Positions 44,372 through 55,615 of a stretch of DNA of 64,000 bases are shown here, one piece after another. Source of the DNA: Halesus radiatus (Eukaryota > Arthropoda > Insecta > Trichoptera > Limnephilidae); contig JAHDVE020005539.1 in the NCBI GenBank assembly GCA_022606495.2, positions 89,581 through 153,580 of the forward strand, written 5' to 3'. The notes under the pieces are model-generated. The model searched no databases. It saw nothing but the letters and a program-made list of their open reading frames with translations, and was not told where the DNA came from. A program made the position numbers and the translations under genes. The stretch's first letter is position 1. Each line of letters starts with the position of its first letter.

Positions 44372-44580
44372 TCGTGAGGGAGTCTTCGATTCAGAAACAT
44401 GTTGATATTTATATATTAAACACTGCAGTAGTGCAAACAAAGCAATTCTTTTAATTTTATAAAATTATTGTTAATTTATGATTATTATTTGTTTATTCTT
44501 GTCATTATTTCTCAGTATATTTTATATCCTGATGAGGGAAGCTTCGCTTCCGAAATATGTTAATATTTACACATTGATTA
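44372..44580 (+). ncRNA. direct pair of hammerhead-like modules (retrozyme-like relic)
   Basis: Module 1 (44372-44412) reads CTCGTGAGGGAGTCTTCGAT, then TCAGAAACATGTTGATATT. Module 2 (44528-44575) reads CCTGATGAGGGAAGCTTCGC, then TTCCGAAATATGTTAATATT. They lie in the same orientation about 157 bp apart. Module 2 has CTGATGA, a 6-bp GGAAGC/GCTTCC stem with one extra G, GAAA, then a 4-bp ATAT/ATAT stem followed by T, close to a type-I hammerhead with a short stem III. Tandem hammerhead monomers of 150-400 bp define retrozymes. No coding sequence is nearby. Confidence 0.45.
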
Positions 44581-46097
44581 TTGGATTATACAAAATATAT
44601 ATTTTTTTAATGTTTAAAATAGATTAATTATGTTTTCGGGTTAGTTTTTTTCGTACTTTTAATGACTTTATATTGCTTTTAAAAAGTATGCCGATTCATG
44701 TGTGTTGAATTGTCATGGTGTCAAAATCCTTAACCCTCTCATTTTCCACTTATTCCCCACCATTATTCACAAATAATGAATACGTGTAATTAATTTCGCA
44801 TTCTACGGTTAGCTACATAATAATATGGTGTTTTGTAAAATATTTATCAAATCAATACTTAAAAATTGACTGAATCAAAGATCAACAATTTAGTTAAATG
44901 AAATTGTATAATTATTGTGCATCCTCCCGTGAAATAAAGTGCGCCATAAGAACAAAACGGCTTGTACTTCAAACGAAGCATTAATTTACGTCACCGTTTT
45001 AAATTGCAACAAATGTTCTGTCAAGGGGTTGTATCATTTGGAGGAATTGAACCTTGTAATCTTAAAATGTTATCATAGAAAAGGGTAGACAACCTAATAA
45101 TTCAAAAGCCTTAATATAAATTAGCAGCAATTTGTACTGACGTGGAACTGTCAGCTATATCTTGCCTAAGACTCAGTAAAGCGACAAGCACCTCGATGAA
45201 AACATTTGTATATGCTCCTTCAAATCTTCAATTTCTTACGTTGCCGGGATAATACTGCGAAGATATTAGCTATGATTAAGTGGCATATTTCCATGGTAAT
45301 TTAACGTACATTTCTCAACGCTTGCAAATTAAGTAGAAATTATACTCAAGCGTGAAGTTTTTCTTAAAATCTGGCGAACGCGGGATGTGTTTTATTAAAA
45401 AGGAACGTACAGAACAATGCTACGATAAAATGTTTGAAGAAAATTCCGTGTTAAAACTTCATTCGCTTTCGTTTTTATTTAATTTAAAGACATGTATAGT
45501 TTTATACAGAAGAGGTACTGGCACGCAAGGGAAGGTCTGTGACTCATACGCAATTGTTTTAAAGTGTTATTAGTCATACCTTATATATTATTGAAATACT
45601 CGTGATAGAAATGAGCGATAATTGTTCGGATTTAACACCCACGCCAGCTGGAATAAAGCCCTCGGGAGCCAATTAAGATAACTGATAGAACAAACACAAA
45701 ATCTTAGAAATCACTTGGGATTTTAATAATATTCGTAAAGACGGATTTTAATAATGAATAATTAGTATAATCAACAGGGCCTGCCTTGAAATGCTTATCA
45801 TATCGACCTCTGGAACCTTGAAGAAATTCAAGACTTGAAATAAGAAGACAAAAAAATTCCGTTTCTGATTAGAACGTTTTCTTGGCAACTAATAACAAAA
45901 GCTTTAATTCGTTCGGTACAATGAATTTAATATATTAGTTACTACCCGGCTTCGTCCGAGTTTCAATCCCGATTTTTCTTAGTGAAATATATTATAATAC
46001 AACGAAAATATAACCTTTTTTTATTTACAAAAAAATTGTTAACTAAGCGAAAAGTGGTTAACGTCAATTTTATAATTCTGAGTTAGAGTCAGTGCAT
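44581..46097. other. AT-rich DNA, no gene recognised
   Basis: A 73-codon plus frame at 45352-45573 has no motif. The words CCCGGCTTCGTCCGAG at about 45955 resemble the conserved 3' ends of some insect retroposons. Confidence 0.4.
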
Positions 46098-46497
46098 GAC
46101 GGCCTGCGTGGTCGAGGGATAAGGCTCTTGACTACGAATACGAAGGTCGCGGGTTCAAATACCGGCGTTCTAAAGTAAATTTTATTTAATTAATTTGTGC
46201 TGTTCCACAATTAATTCATTAAAAATAATATATGTATTATATTTGCGCACGTTCCAGAGTGGAAGATACTCTCATCGCCCTGGTGAAAGACCACCATTCA
46301 GAATTGAAACGTTGCTTGAAATGGCGTTTAGCCGTGTTTGGTGACCAGATTTGAATAGCCAGATATTTCCCCACCTTCCTCTTCCCCCTCTACTTACCCT
46401 CCTTAATACCTTCAGCCACACAACATCCCCAATTGGGGATGCTATAGTCTCACTGGCTCCAGGCAGTTGGGAGCAGTTGGGACTCTTGTGAGGTATT
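46098..46497 (+). mobile_element. tRNA-derived SINE family A, copy 3 (most complete)
   Basis: The head has A-box GCGTGGTCGAGGG (46106-46118) and B-box GGGTTCAAATACC (46151-46163), 32 bases apart. The body follows with AAGTAAATTTTATTTAATT, CACGTTCCAGAGTGGAAGAT, GTGAAAGACCACCATTCAGA, ATTGAAACGTTGC, TGGCGTTTAGCCGTGTTTGG, a CT-rich segment, and the tail CACTGGCTCCAGGCAGTTGG, GAGCAGTTGGGACTCTTGTG. About 400 bp. It is the best reference copy of the four in the window. Confidence 0.82.
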
Positions 46498-47169
46498 CAT
46501 ATAAAAATTACAATTTTTTAAATGTACGTACGATTATTTCTAACCATGTTTTGAAGCTCCCTTTGCTTATGTGTGAGTGTATAGGTGTTTTTTTAATTTT
46601 TAAAAAATATTATTTATCGTATTCGGCAACCACAAATAAATTTGATTGGTTAAGATATGTATTTTATTTTATTTTATATTTTATTGAAATTTTTTGTTAC
46701 ACATTTAATGAGCAAGGAAAATATGAACCATCCTATACCTTAGGATCTTATAAACGTGCGTTCACTTTACCTAATTAACTCAACGTAATATAGACGAGAC
46801 GTGAAGGCAAAAAAATATCATTTTTCATAGCAAAATAATATGGCAGAGGAGCTTTAATTTTCTGTTTTGTTAATAATTGTTCCTTTTACAGACTCGTGAA
46901 ATTGTAGCTATTATTTCCCCTGGCCGAGAATATTGACATTTCAAACCTCTACAGTTCATTCTGGAAACAACATTGAGCGTTAAAAATAGTTTACCCAGAT
47001 AAATCTGTGTAAATTCCATGACGCGGAATCTCACCGCTCGAAAACTTTTGCTGGTTTATACAACAACTTTTGTAATTTATAGTAAATTTGTTTCTAATTT
47101 TGAATCGCTCAATTCAGGGTGGAATCCTAATTAATAATAATTTTTTTGATTAAAAATTTTTTGTAACTG
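46498..47169. other. AT-rich DNA, no gene recognised
   Basis: A 103-codon plus frame (46467-46778) starts inside the SINE and runs on as a hydrophobic, F/Y-rich peptide. The composition is what T-rich DNA gives, so I do not call it. Confidence 0.4.
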
Positions 47170-47330
47170 TCTTCCACTTAATTATTTCTGGCCGGACCGG
47201 TTTCACCCTATTACGGACATCTTTAGACTCTTAAGATTATAAGTAAATCTATGGTATATACAATGTTTTAATTGTACCATTTGGAAGATGCCCGTGAGAG
47301 GATGAATCTGGTCCGGTCTGCAATTAAGAC
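47170..47330. repeat. inverted pair of hammerhead-like modules (PLE-end relic)
   Basis: Minus strand of the left half (47229-47185): CTAAAGATGTCCGTAATAGG, then GTGAAACCGGTCCGGCC. Plus strand of the right half (47281-47320): GGAAGATGCCCGTGAGAGGA, then TGAATCTGGTCCGGTC. Both match the 16.3-kb hairpin loop. About 50 bp separates them, so this is again two termini with little between. Confidence 0.6.
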
Positions 47331-48349
47331 GTGAAAGATATATACAAAGGTTATTTAACAAAAAAAATTATAGTTAATTTGTAATATACGTTGAACCTAA
47401 AAATCAACATCACACTACCTACAACAAACTGTCAATACATATTTATTAAACATAATTAAGAACATTGTTTACATGGTTATAACAAAAGTGTATTTAAGTA
47501 CTAATTTATTTTTTTTATAAATAAATTATCCTTTTAGTTTCCTTTATTCAAATTTAATACCTCCATAATTGAGAAATTCTCGTGTTTAGGGAGGGAGTAC
47601 TAATATTTATTGTGCACATTTAATAATTTCTACAGTACCACCATGAACTTGATGTTCTGGTGTCTATACACTAATTTAAAAAATAAAAGGAAATTTTTAG
47701 AAATACAATATATCTATATAATGTATGTATATAAACATACATACATATTTATATTTTAAACCAAATATTACCCTTTTATAGGAGGAAGTAAAAACTTCAT
47801 ACATATTATTAAATGGAAAATACATTGACATCCGTCCGGGTTTCGCTTAGTTTCGTCGGAGCTTAATCGACTTCTTATATTTAAATACAGACACATGTAT
47901 ATATATATATATGTATGGATAGAAATAACAATATGATAGATTGAGATAAAAGTAGAATAGAGGGAGACAACTTATTAAATGAGGGATTGGGTAAGGTTTC
48001 AGCGGGGGTTAAAGGAACAAATCAAATATCGGACCATATCGTCACAGGAAAGCAATATTGCTGTAACAGCCAAAAACCAAATTTTGAACCGGAGTCAAAA
48101 AACTTTCCTGAATTTAGAAAAAAAATCATAACTTTTAAATTATAAAAATGCCATTTTGAAATACTTGGCTTCTATCGATTAGTTTTAATTAAATATGATA
48201 ACCGCCCGTCCTTCGGGTTATTATTAAAAAAGTGGGTAAAAAGACATCGGTTTTTTCATTAGATTTCGCAATAACAATACGTGTTTACAATATACCAACT
48301 TGTATGGGAGAGACGAACACATCCATTAGCTTCCGCTGACCTCGAAATA
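47331..48349. other. AT-rich DNA, no gene recognised
   Basis: This stretch includes short TA microsatellites near 47700 and 47900 and a GTCCGGGTTTCGC word at 47836, reminiscent of retroposon ends. There is no coding signal. Confidence 0.4.
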
Positions 48350-48745
48350 CTAAACGATATGACGTAGGAACAAACTTGACGTATACGAATGTTTTGTGGG
48401 TTTAGGGAATAGTTTTTTTTGTACCTGAACGTACGGGATATGGCTTGTTGCGTTCGGGCTATAATATATCGGCCATATCACGTACATTTGTATGGGTGGG
48501 GCGGTTAATAGTGACGAAGGATAATGATTTTGGCGCTTACAGCTGTTGACTTTTTTTGTGTAGACTAAAAATGTTGTAAGCACCACCGCTAAATATATAA
48601 CTGCATAAATTGATGTAAGTGCCAAAGTACATAAAATTAAAATTTTGAGTAGCTGTAAGTATTTGTAGTTTTTTTTTGGAATAAAATCGTTTGGTTTACA
48701 TAAAAAAAATTGCATATAAAATGATAACGATGTATTTATTGACAA
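48350..48745 (-). CDS. candidate small membrane protein, unidentified
   Basis: A 131-codon minus-strand frame starts at an ATG (48745). Residues about 33-61 form a strongly hydrophobic stretch (LLKILILCTLALTSIYAVIY then LAVVLTTFLVY) flanked by lysines, consistent with one membrane span. It is followed by a P/Y/S-rich tail of about 65 residues (APPIQMYVIWPIYYSPNATS). It is one of the longest frames in the window, but codon composition is AT-rich like the surroundings, no family is recognised, and there is no homologue or regulatory signal in the sequence to support it. Treat as a weak candidate; a chance frame is at least as likely. Confidence 0.22.
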   Translation of the reverse strand: MSINTSLSFYMQFFLCKPNDFIPKKNYKYLQLLKILILCTLALTSIYAVIYLAVVLTTFLVYTKKVNSCKRQNHYPSSLLTAPPIQMYVIWPIYYSPNATSHIPYVQVQKKLFPKPTKHSYTSSLFLRHIV

Positions 48746-50084
48746 TCATTGTTTGAGTTTTTTTAAATGTTAACAGTTATACCACCGAAATGATCATTGT
48801 TGGCAAATCTTTATTAAAATGATCAGATATAACAAAATAAACGACTTTTTCTAGTGATTTGTTAAGAACACAAATACAGTGAGTATTGTAGTAAACACAC
48901 TTAACTTATTCTAAAATGTATTGACAAATTGTAGTTAACGATAGGTGTTATTATAAAGGAAACAAATAAAATGTAGTAACCACTCTGAACACTTAAATAC
49001 AAATCCTAATAATGCTGCAACCAATTGAATGTAATGTGTAATGTTTCTGGGTAAGCGAATTTTGTTGTTCTTTTTGATTGAACATCGTAATAACTGCTAA
49101 ATGTAAAAAAAAAACACAAATCAATTAAAAAACGTAATATTGACAAACGACGAGTTTTCCAATGTCGTACAGTTCTTATTTTTCGTTGTTGAATCAAGGG
49201 AGGCCAGATGGATCAATGAAAAAAAAAACTTAAAAAGGAATGGTTTATAAAAAGTATTTTCGAAGATAGTAGTGGTTACAGCAGAATTGCGTTCCTGCGA
49301 CGATATGTAAAAAATTGTTATTATGATTATATTCAAATTATTATTAATGGCTTCCTTGATTTCAAGGACTTATAAATTGTTCTAATTTCTATATTTCTAT
49401 CTCATTTTTTTATGTAATACGTATGAGTCGTTTCTATCAGGTGGATTGTAAATTCTGAAATAACATTATTATTTAAACATCTTACGGCCGTTCTTCCCAG
49501 CCTTACTGAGCAACTGCTGAGCCGAAATTTTGCCTCAACACTTTTCCAATGCATAAATACGCTCTTCCCAACGAAATTCTTGATCAAATTTACGATTAAT
49601 TTAGGATATCGATTTTTGTGGATTAAATTCCCCTCAACAGCGGACTAGTTATAAAAAATGTCAACAGGGTGAACAAACGTCAATTAAATGTCAAACGTCA
49701 TTATTGTTTCGGGATCTATTTATCGCGATTCAAATACTGAATGACAATGATTTATTTACGCTTTCGAATATCGAAACATGTTTTTTGCATGTTTTAAATA
49801 ATACCGAAAAGAACCTTATTTGACTTATTATAAGCTACTTTTTGTGCTATGTTTTTCATGTAAGAGAAACGTCAAATGTCAAATGTACGTATACTATTTT
49901 ATAGTCTACGAGAGTGGGCGGGGACTTCCATAGACAATTTCGGATAAAAAATGCTTGGAAACAGGCAAACAGAGAGAATACTTAACAAACCACTTGGCTG
50001 ATCGGTCCCTCAGATTGATCATTCAAAAAGTTGAGAAGAACGGCCGTTAGATGTTCTTTCACTCTAATGTTGCCGTTCCAATGA
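48746..50084. other. no gene recognised
   Basis: AT-rich; frames of 61-71 codons on the minus strand have no motif. A less AT-rich patch at 49440-49560 is also unassigned. Confidence 0.4.
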
Positions 50085-50122
50085 AGCTTGAGCTAAGGAA
50101 AACCCGGTCGGCTATTGTAATA
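50085..50122 (+). repeat. hammerhead-like relic
   Basis: CAATGAAGCTTGAGCTAAGG, then AAAACCCGGTCGGCT matches the PLE terminal module (CTGATGAAGCTTGAGTTAAG, then CGAAACCGGTTGG) with small changes. A C-run (50129-50140) follows shortly after. Confidence 0.5.
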
Positions 50123-50854
50123 GATCCCCCCCCCCTCCCTAACGATAATATTTTTTTTTTCTCTTAATTGTTAATTGTTGTTTCTTCCTGTCGAATATTC
50201 GCGACGGTCGCGCTGCTCCGATTCCGCTTAGATTCTGGTTAGATTCTAACCAGATTAAAATATGTTTAATTAATCACCTGATCAATTAAATATTTCTTAG
50301 CAAGCCGACCTTCCTCTTCCTCGTTTATTTGGATCCGCCCCTCGCACGTTGTGTAAATTTTTTTGTTTCGGTCATCAGGACGTGATCCAGGTTTGTGTGG
50401 TAACTTTTGGTTCTTTTAGACTTTGGGGTGCTGCTTTCTGTTGATTTTTTAAATGACTCTGATACAATCTACTATCTTGAATTTAAATTTCATATCTCCC
50501 GCACTCCGAACTACTCTTCACAATATAAATACTATTATTCGGCTTACATTAATTGATATCGGCACTCGCCTTAGAGACCTAATACCTGAATTGGATTAAC
50601 ATACCTAGAACAATGGGAAATGAGAATTCCTACCGTGAATGCACATCTCGCCCTCGCCTCGGAGAGTCTGTACGCAGCAACTGATGAAACGCTAACACAA
50701 TCGAATAAATGACATATTTCATGATGAACCAATTAACATTATTTAACTACGTAATCACTCGGTTCTACGGTTAGGTATTTTTTTCAGTTAGTTATATTAT
50801 ACGATTTATTAGTTCTACGGGTAGGTATTTTATTGGTTTGGTATCGAGATAAGA

Positions 50855-51444
50855 CATGGAATTTGCTTTTAACAATTGGTCACCTCCATATCCTCAACTT
50901 CATTGGGTGGTGGAAGTCAAATTCCAGCCCACTGAAGTACCAATTCCAGCTCCTCCGGTTGTTTTAATTTAATTGAAGATTGCCATGTTTATATCTCTTG
51001 CCAGAGGATGATTTGGGTTCCGGAACTGGTGAAGGTTTTTTCATTCACAAATATGCACTGGGAGATGGCTCTACCAGATTTAAGGCACAAGTGATTGGTG
51101 TTGGTGATTTCGTATCCATCAATATACACGAGGTGTCTCGACGTAGCTCAATGCATAGAGGATCAGCTCCTGGTGCTTTGGGACCCATCAATATACACGA
51201 GGTGTCTCAACGTAGCTCAATGCATAGAGGATCAGCTTCTGGTGATGTTACGGCGCGTCAGACATCTCGTATTGGGGAATACGAGGGAACTGTTTGTCGA
51301 GGAGATCGACTTGTGTCGGCGAAATATATATTTTGTGAAACGAGGGTTGTGAGGCCTCATGACACGTCTGGGAAGAGATCGCCACGACCTTTCTTTGGCG
51401 GCCTGTCGCGATATCCATCCAAACATATACGTACTTCTCAATAA
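50855..51444 (+). other. possible small gene or exon ahead of a tandem duplication
   Basis: An ATG at 50855 opens a 34-codon, proline-rich frame (MEFAFNNWSPPYPQLHWVVE...). A good acceptor TATCTCTTGCCAG ends at 51004 and is followed by an open frame to a stop at 51442-51444 (EDDLGSGTGEGFFIHKYALG, then DGSTRFKAQVIG, then two 23-residue repeats SINIHEVSRRSSMHRGSAP). The second frame has no ATG at its start, so it would need an upstream exon. A donor between the two parts is weak. Composition is balanced, unlike the flanks. No family is recognised, and other frames are also open because of the 69-bp repeats. Confidence 0.28.
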
Positions 51445-52212
51445 TATATGTAAACTGTAGTTTTTTATAATCTGCAATACGCTAGTTTTTTCCAGTGCAT
51501 CCCAGAGTGTAGGATATTAAAATACAACGTTTGTGCCCGCTGTAAGATAACACCTTCATGTATAAATTCTAATATAAATATTAATAATTACAATACACAT
51601 GATAAACGTAAGTTTTACATATTTTAACTCCTGTCGGAGTGTGATTCTTTAATTTAATTGATGATTGCCATCTTTTTATCCATCAATATACACGAGGTGT
51701 CTCGACTTAGCTCAATGCATAGAGGATCAGCTCCTAGTGCTTTGGGACCCATCAATATACCCGAGGTGTCTTAACGTAGCTCAATGCATAGAGGATCAGC
51801 TTCTGGTGATGTTACGGCGCGTCAGACATCTCGTATTGGGGAATACGAGGGAACTGTTTGTCGAGGAGATCGACTTGTGTCGGCGAAATATATATTTTGT
51901 GAAACGAGGGTTGTGAGGCCTCATGACACGTCTGGGAAGAGATCGCCACGACCTTTCTTTGGCGGCCTGTCGCGATATCCATCCAAACATATACGTACTT
52001 CTCAATAATATATGTAAACTGTAGTTTTTTATAATCTGCAATACGCTAGTTTTTCCAGTGCATCCCAGAGTGTAGGATATTAAAATACAACGTTTGTGCC
52101 CGCTGTAAGATAACACCTTCATGTATAAATTCTAATATAAATATCAATAATTACAATACACATGATAAACGTAAGTTTTACATATTTTAACTCCTGCCGG
52201 AGTGTGATTCTT
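51114..52212 (+). repeat. recent 563-bp tandem duplication with nested 69-bp repeats
   Basis: Unit 1 (51114 to about 51649) and unit 2 (51678-52212) are nearly identical, differing at a handful of bases. Within each, a 69-bp repeat (CCATCAATATACACGAGGTG, TAGCTCAATGCATAGAGGAT) occurs twice (51114-51182 and 51183-51251 in unit 1). In unit 2 the frame that is open in unit 1 is broken by a TAA (GTGTCTTAACG, about 51774). The start of unit 2 lacks the roughly 110-bp exon-like part. Confidence 0.92.
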
Positions 52213-52804
52213 GGTGAATGGGGTCTTCGTTATGGTTCAATCACAACGAGATCACCGTTGAATCTAGAGTTGCGGAAAGCTGCTGTCGCCAAGTCATTTC
52301 ATTATACAGCCAGGAAAACTCCATACGTGCACCAGAAAAGGGTAGCGAGTCCACTGCCAACCTCGTCCCTCCGCCTCCCAGTAAAAACGAGTAGGAAAGC
52401 CAATGACGAATAATTGTTCCCATCGATTAATTCCTCTGTGAAAACGTCCCTTCGCTATTGAATATTGTCAAAGGTAGGCATCGATCCATGACACCTTGGA
52501 ATGTGAGTCCGCTCAAACAATCCCAAAATGCCGACGCTATGCTGGGAAAATAACTCACCAACGCCAGGATAGTAGGAGAACCAGGTCTACCCTCTGAATC
52601 AACGGGTACCTTCAACATTCAAAGTCCAGTTCTTTGTCCATGAGGGATAATTAGGCGAAGCCAGACCGGCATGTTGTCTCCTTCGCTCGCCCTCCAGGTA
52701 GGTAGGGAGCCTGTGAAAGTCCACTCGCTCTCCCCTTAACCAGCGTACGCGGGATCGAACGTGAAGGTAGATGAAATCACTTATTGACATTGATTGATTA
52801 TGAT
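52213..52804. other. less AT-rich block, no gene recognised
   Basis: Composition is balanced, with short frames on both strands (60-85 codons) but no recognisable domain. It shares the 17-mer GGTACCTTCAACATTCA with 9846-9862. It may be a decayed element. Confidence 0.35.
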
Positions 52805-53105
52805 TTAACTCAATAAAAGACAATTGTACAGGTAGGTATCTATTGGAAATTATCATACGTACCTAAATATATTTCTGTAAAATAGGTATTTTTGAATACT
52901 TAAAGGTTGACTACTTGTATTGAGTGACGGTAATTACACTGTCGATAGTGCTTGTGTGAAGATAAACTGATGTGTAATGAGATGTTATCATAAAATACTT
53001 AATGAAGTTATATGTACCCGCTAGGGTATCTTGAAATGTATTTGCATACCGATATATCAGAACGGTTTTGATCAAGTTTACAAAATATTTATTCAATTTA
53101 ATCTC
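52805..53105 (-). repeat. dispersed repeat family F, copy 2
   Basis: Inverse copy of 25362-25660. Minus strand blocks include TTTTGTAAACTTGATCAAAA, CCGTTCTGAT, AGCGGGTACATATAACTTCA and ATTCAAAAATACCTATTTTA, in the same order as in copy 1. Confidence 0.7.
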
Positions 53106-53269
53106 TGTAACGTGACTAGATTCTTGTTAATGTTAGGAAGCTTGTTAATGTAGTTGTTAGTAAATTAATAAAAACTTACCATACTTCTTAGTGCATATCC
53201 AAGTTTAATCACAAAACCAACCCGCAAAGCAGTAACTACCATTCCCACGCGCGTATTTTTAGCATGCTA

Positions 53270-53640
53270 AAACACCATGCAATACCCAGACGGTCTACTC
53301 TCTAAAACCCGGCTTTCACTCTCCTCTCCCAAAAACGACCCTCCTCCTCTCGACTCTCTAAACCGACTCTCCCTGCCTACTCAAGACCGACTTCCCTCTT
53401 CCCCAACTCTCCAAAACCGACTATCACCTCGTCTTCCGAACTGACCACGTCCATACTCCACAACTGACTGTCTCGACCCTCTCTCCCGAACCGCCCACGT
53501 CGCTACTCCACAACTGACCCTCTTCCCGACCCGACCACGTCCCTAGTCCCCGACTGACTGTCTCGACTCTCTCTCCCGAACCCACTACCTCCCTGCTCCA
53601 CCACTGACTGTCCCTTATCTCCCTTAATACCGACTCCCCG
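53270..53640 (+). repeat. pyrimidine-rich degenerate minisatellite
   Basis: Imperfect units resemble CCGACCACGTCCCTACTCCA, CAACTGACTGTCTCGACTCT, CTCTCCCGAAC, about 40-50 bp long. They recur at least four times between 53430 and 53620, with more degenerate relatives back to 53280. Almost all bases on the plus strand are C, T or A. No coding role is apparent. Confidence 0.8.
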
Positions 53641-53899
53641 TTGTTCCTTGCACAGGTCCGTATTAGGTATCCTTCGCCAACTTAACAAACTTATAATTCT
53701 TTTAAATTATCTCTTTTAAACCAACTATTTTGAGTAAGATATTTACTTACTGGTTGATCCCACTATCAAACCAAAATAGGTACCGTTCCTACTAGATTGC
53801 TTGGTTTAGAAATCCGCTCAGGCAATAATAACAACAATAAATGGACCACTTCCACAGCGCCGTCTTCGCGAGAAAATCACCTCAAGGCGCTTTACAACA

Positions 53900-54110
53900 T
53901 AATTTATCTAACCCATACCTTATCACTTAGACTTATATCTAATAACTTACATATCAGATTTATCACTAATGGCTTATAGCTAAGATTTATAACTAGAAAA
54001 TACTTAATTAAGACTTACAATTAGTGATTTACATCTAAGACTTATATAGATAGCGACTTACAACTTAGACCTGTAGCTAGTGACTTAAAACTAGATAAGT
54101 TCAATTTCAT
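53900..54110 (+). repeat. degenerate repeat, unit about 27 bp
   Basis: Words of the type GACTTATAACTAGTGACTTA recur: ACTTAGACTTATATCTAATA, GCTTATAGCTAAGATTTATA, GACTTACAATTAGTGATTTA, CTAAGACTTATATAG and GACTTACAACTTAGACCTGT. About eight imperfect units. It lies 260 bp from an unrelated minisatellite. Confidence 0.7.
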
Positions 54111-54529
54111 AATCGAAGTCATCAAGCCTATACTATATCCTACTTTATTCCTCACAAAACCGTAAATCTGAATGCAGAATAAAAGGCTGTTTCTCAGTGG
54201 CGCTTGACACCGAATCACATTCGAGATCGACACTGGTCTCTTAATACGCCTCTGGAAATATTATAAAAACAACGCCCGTCCAAGGCCTGACCGCTTCTCA
54301 CTAATTCCGTCACTAGCATGATAATTTATCGTCTCCAGTCCTAAGGGTAGGTAGAACATTCCAGCTCATTTCTAAAATCAATAATTAATTACTTCTTTTC
54401 TAGAGATGTCACATTAACTAATTCTTAGACGCCCTCTCTCCATTATTTCTACACTTTCAAAATTCCAGGGGCGTCCCTAAGATTTATACACGGGTCGTTC
54501 AAAAAATCCTTATTTCATTTGTTTTAGTT

Positions 54530-54575
54530 ATTTTAGATGAGGCACCAGTATGCGGTTTCGAACCATAGCAACTAG
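54530..54575 (+). repeat. possible hammerhead-like relic
   Basis: TTAGATGAGGCACCAGTATG, then CGGTTTCGAACCATAG has a GATGAG core, a possible GCACC/GGTTTC stem and GAACC, in the same order as the other modules but more diverged. Confidence 0.3.
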
Positions 54576-55571
54576 TTAATTTTAACATAAACTAAACCGT
54601 GTTGATTCTATTTAGTATGCAATTTAATATGCTCGTAAATCATTATATGTACCCAAAGTGGTACTCTAGACAAGCCTGCCCTTTTCCAAATACGTAATTT
54701 ACGCCGAAATTGCACAACTCTCCAATCTAATTAACGGTTATTTCGGAGATCTTTTTCATTGCCGAGTTCATCTCACCTACCGTCACTGGAATATTTCTGG
54801 GTCATTTGATACTTTACCCTCTTCAATGGTCCCTGTCTCGTCTGCACGTTTTCTCTAAAGTGTCTAGTTTCTGTAGTGTCTTTGAATTTTCAGAATGTTT
54901 GTTTAACTGCCTCAATTGCCTGCGTTATTTCCGTGAAAAGGAACAAAGTAAGAATTCACAAGTTATAAATCATTATTAAGGGATGTGTTTACAATAAATC
55001 CTACCTCTATGAGTTCCATGAAACTCTGGTATTTTTTATTTAAGAGACCCATAAATTGTCCGTGCGGCCACCCGTACTCTTCGAGACTTCAAATTTACAT
55101 GAATTATTTTAAAGAATAAAGAAAAATACGTTCTTGTTAAAACTCAAATCCATCACACTATCGATGTATTAATTCAATGAAGTAGTGTATTACAAAGTGC
55201 ATTTTCCATTTAACAAAAAAAACATCAGTCTTCGACTAGAAGAGAAGCGTAATTCACGTAGGAGGCTTTCACTAACTACAAATCAAAATAAAATACTTAA
55301 CTACTATTTATAAATATGTCGATTGTATCAAATAAAATATCACGTAAAACCCTTCAAGCCACAATTTTTGGGTAAGTTACTTTATTTATTTATTGTATAA
55401 TATACGCCTTATATGGTCTTTTTCATATAAAGTTAGTTATAATAAACAGGTGCAAAACACATCACAGTAGGTTCAAAGATAATATATCGAACAAATACAA
55501 GAATAACATAGTGTAAGTACCATTCTAAGTAATAAGTTCAGAGGCGAAAAATCAAAACATAATATAATGAT
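54576..55571. other. no gene recognised
   Basis: I see no recognisable coding sequence. The last few hundred bases may be body sequence of the element whose end is at 55572-55615. Confidence 0.4.
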
Positions 55572-55615
55572 CGATTGGTTTCCGAATTACCCCACCTTCG
55601 TCAGGTCTATATTAA
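55572..55615 (-). repeat. hammerhead-like relic
   Basis: Minus strand: ATAGACCTGACGAAGGTGGG, then GTAATTCGGAAACCAATCG. CTGACGA and GGAAACC are in the expected order with a weak stem between them. Confidence 0.42.

Noticed and set aside
50129..50140. C and G homopolymer runs (also 28020 and 59140) as G-quadruplex elements
   Set aside because: Single runs only; no four-tract arrangement is present.
51114..51251. tRNA-like identity of the 69-bp repeat (TAGCTCAATGCATAGAGG resembles an A box)
   Set aside because: No B box at the right distance and no cloverleaf pairing.
51796..52122. 108-codon minus-strand open frame in the duplicated block
   Set aside because: It is the antisense of the duplicated unit, where several frames are open at once. 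It has no start context or recognisable domain.
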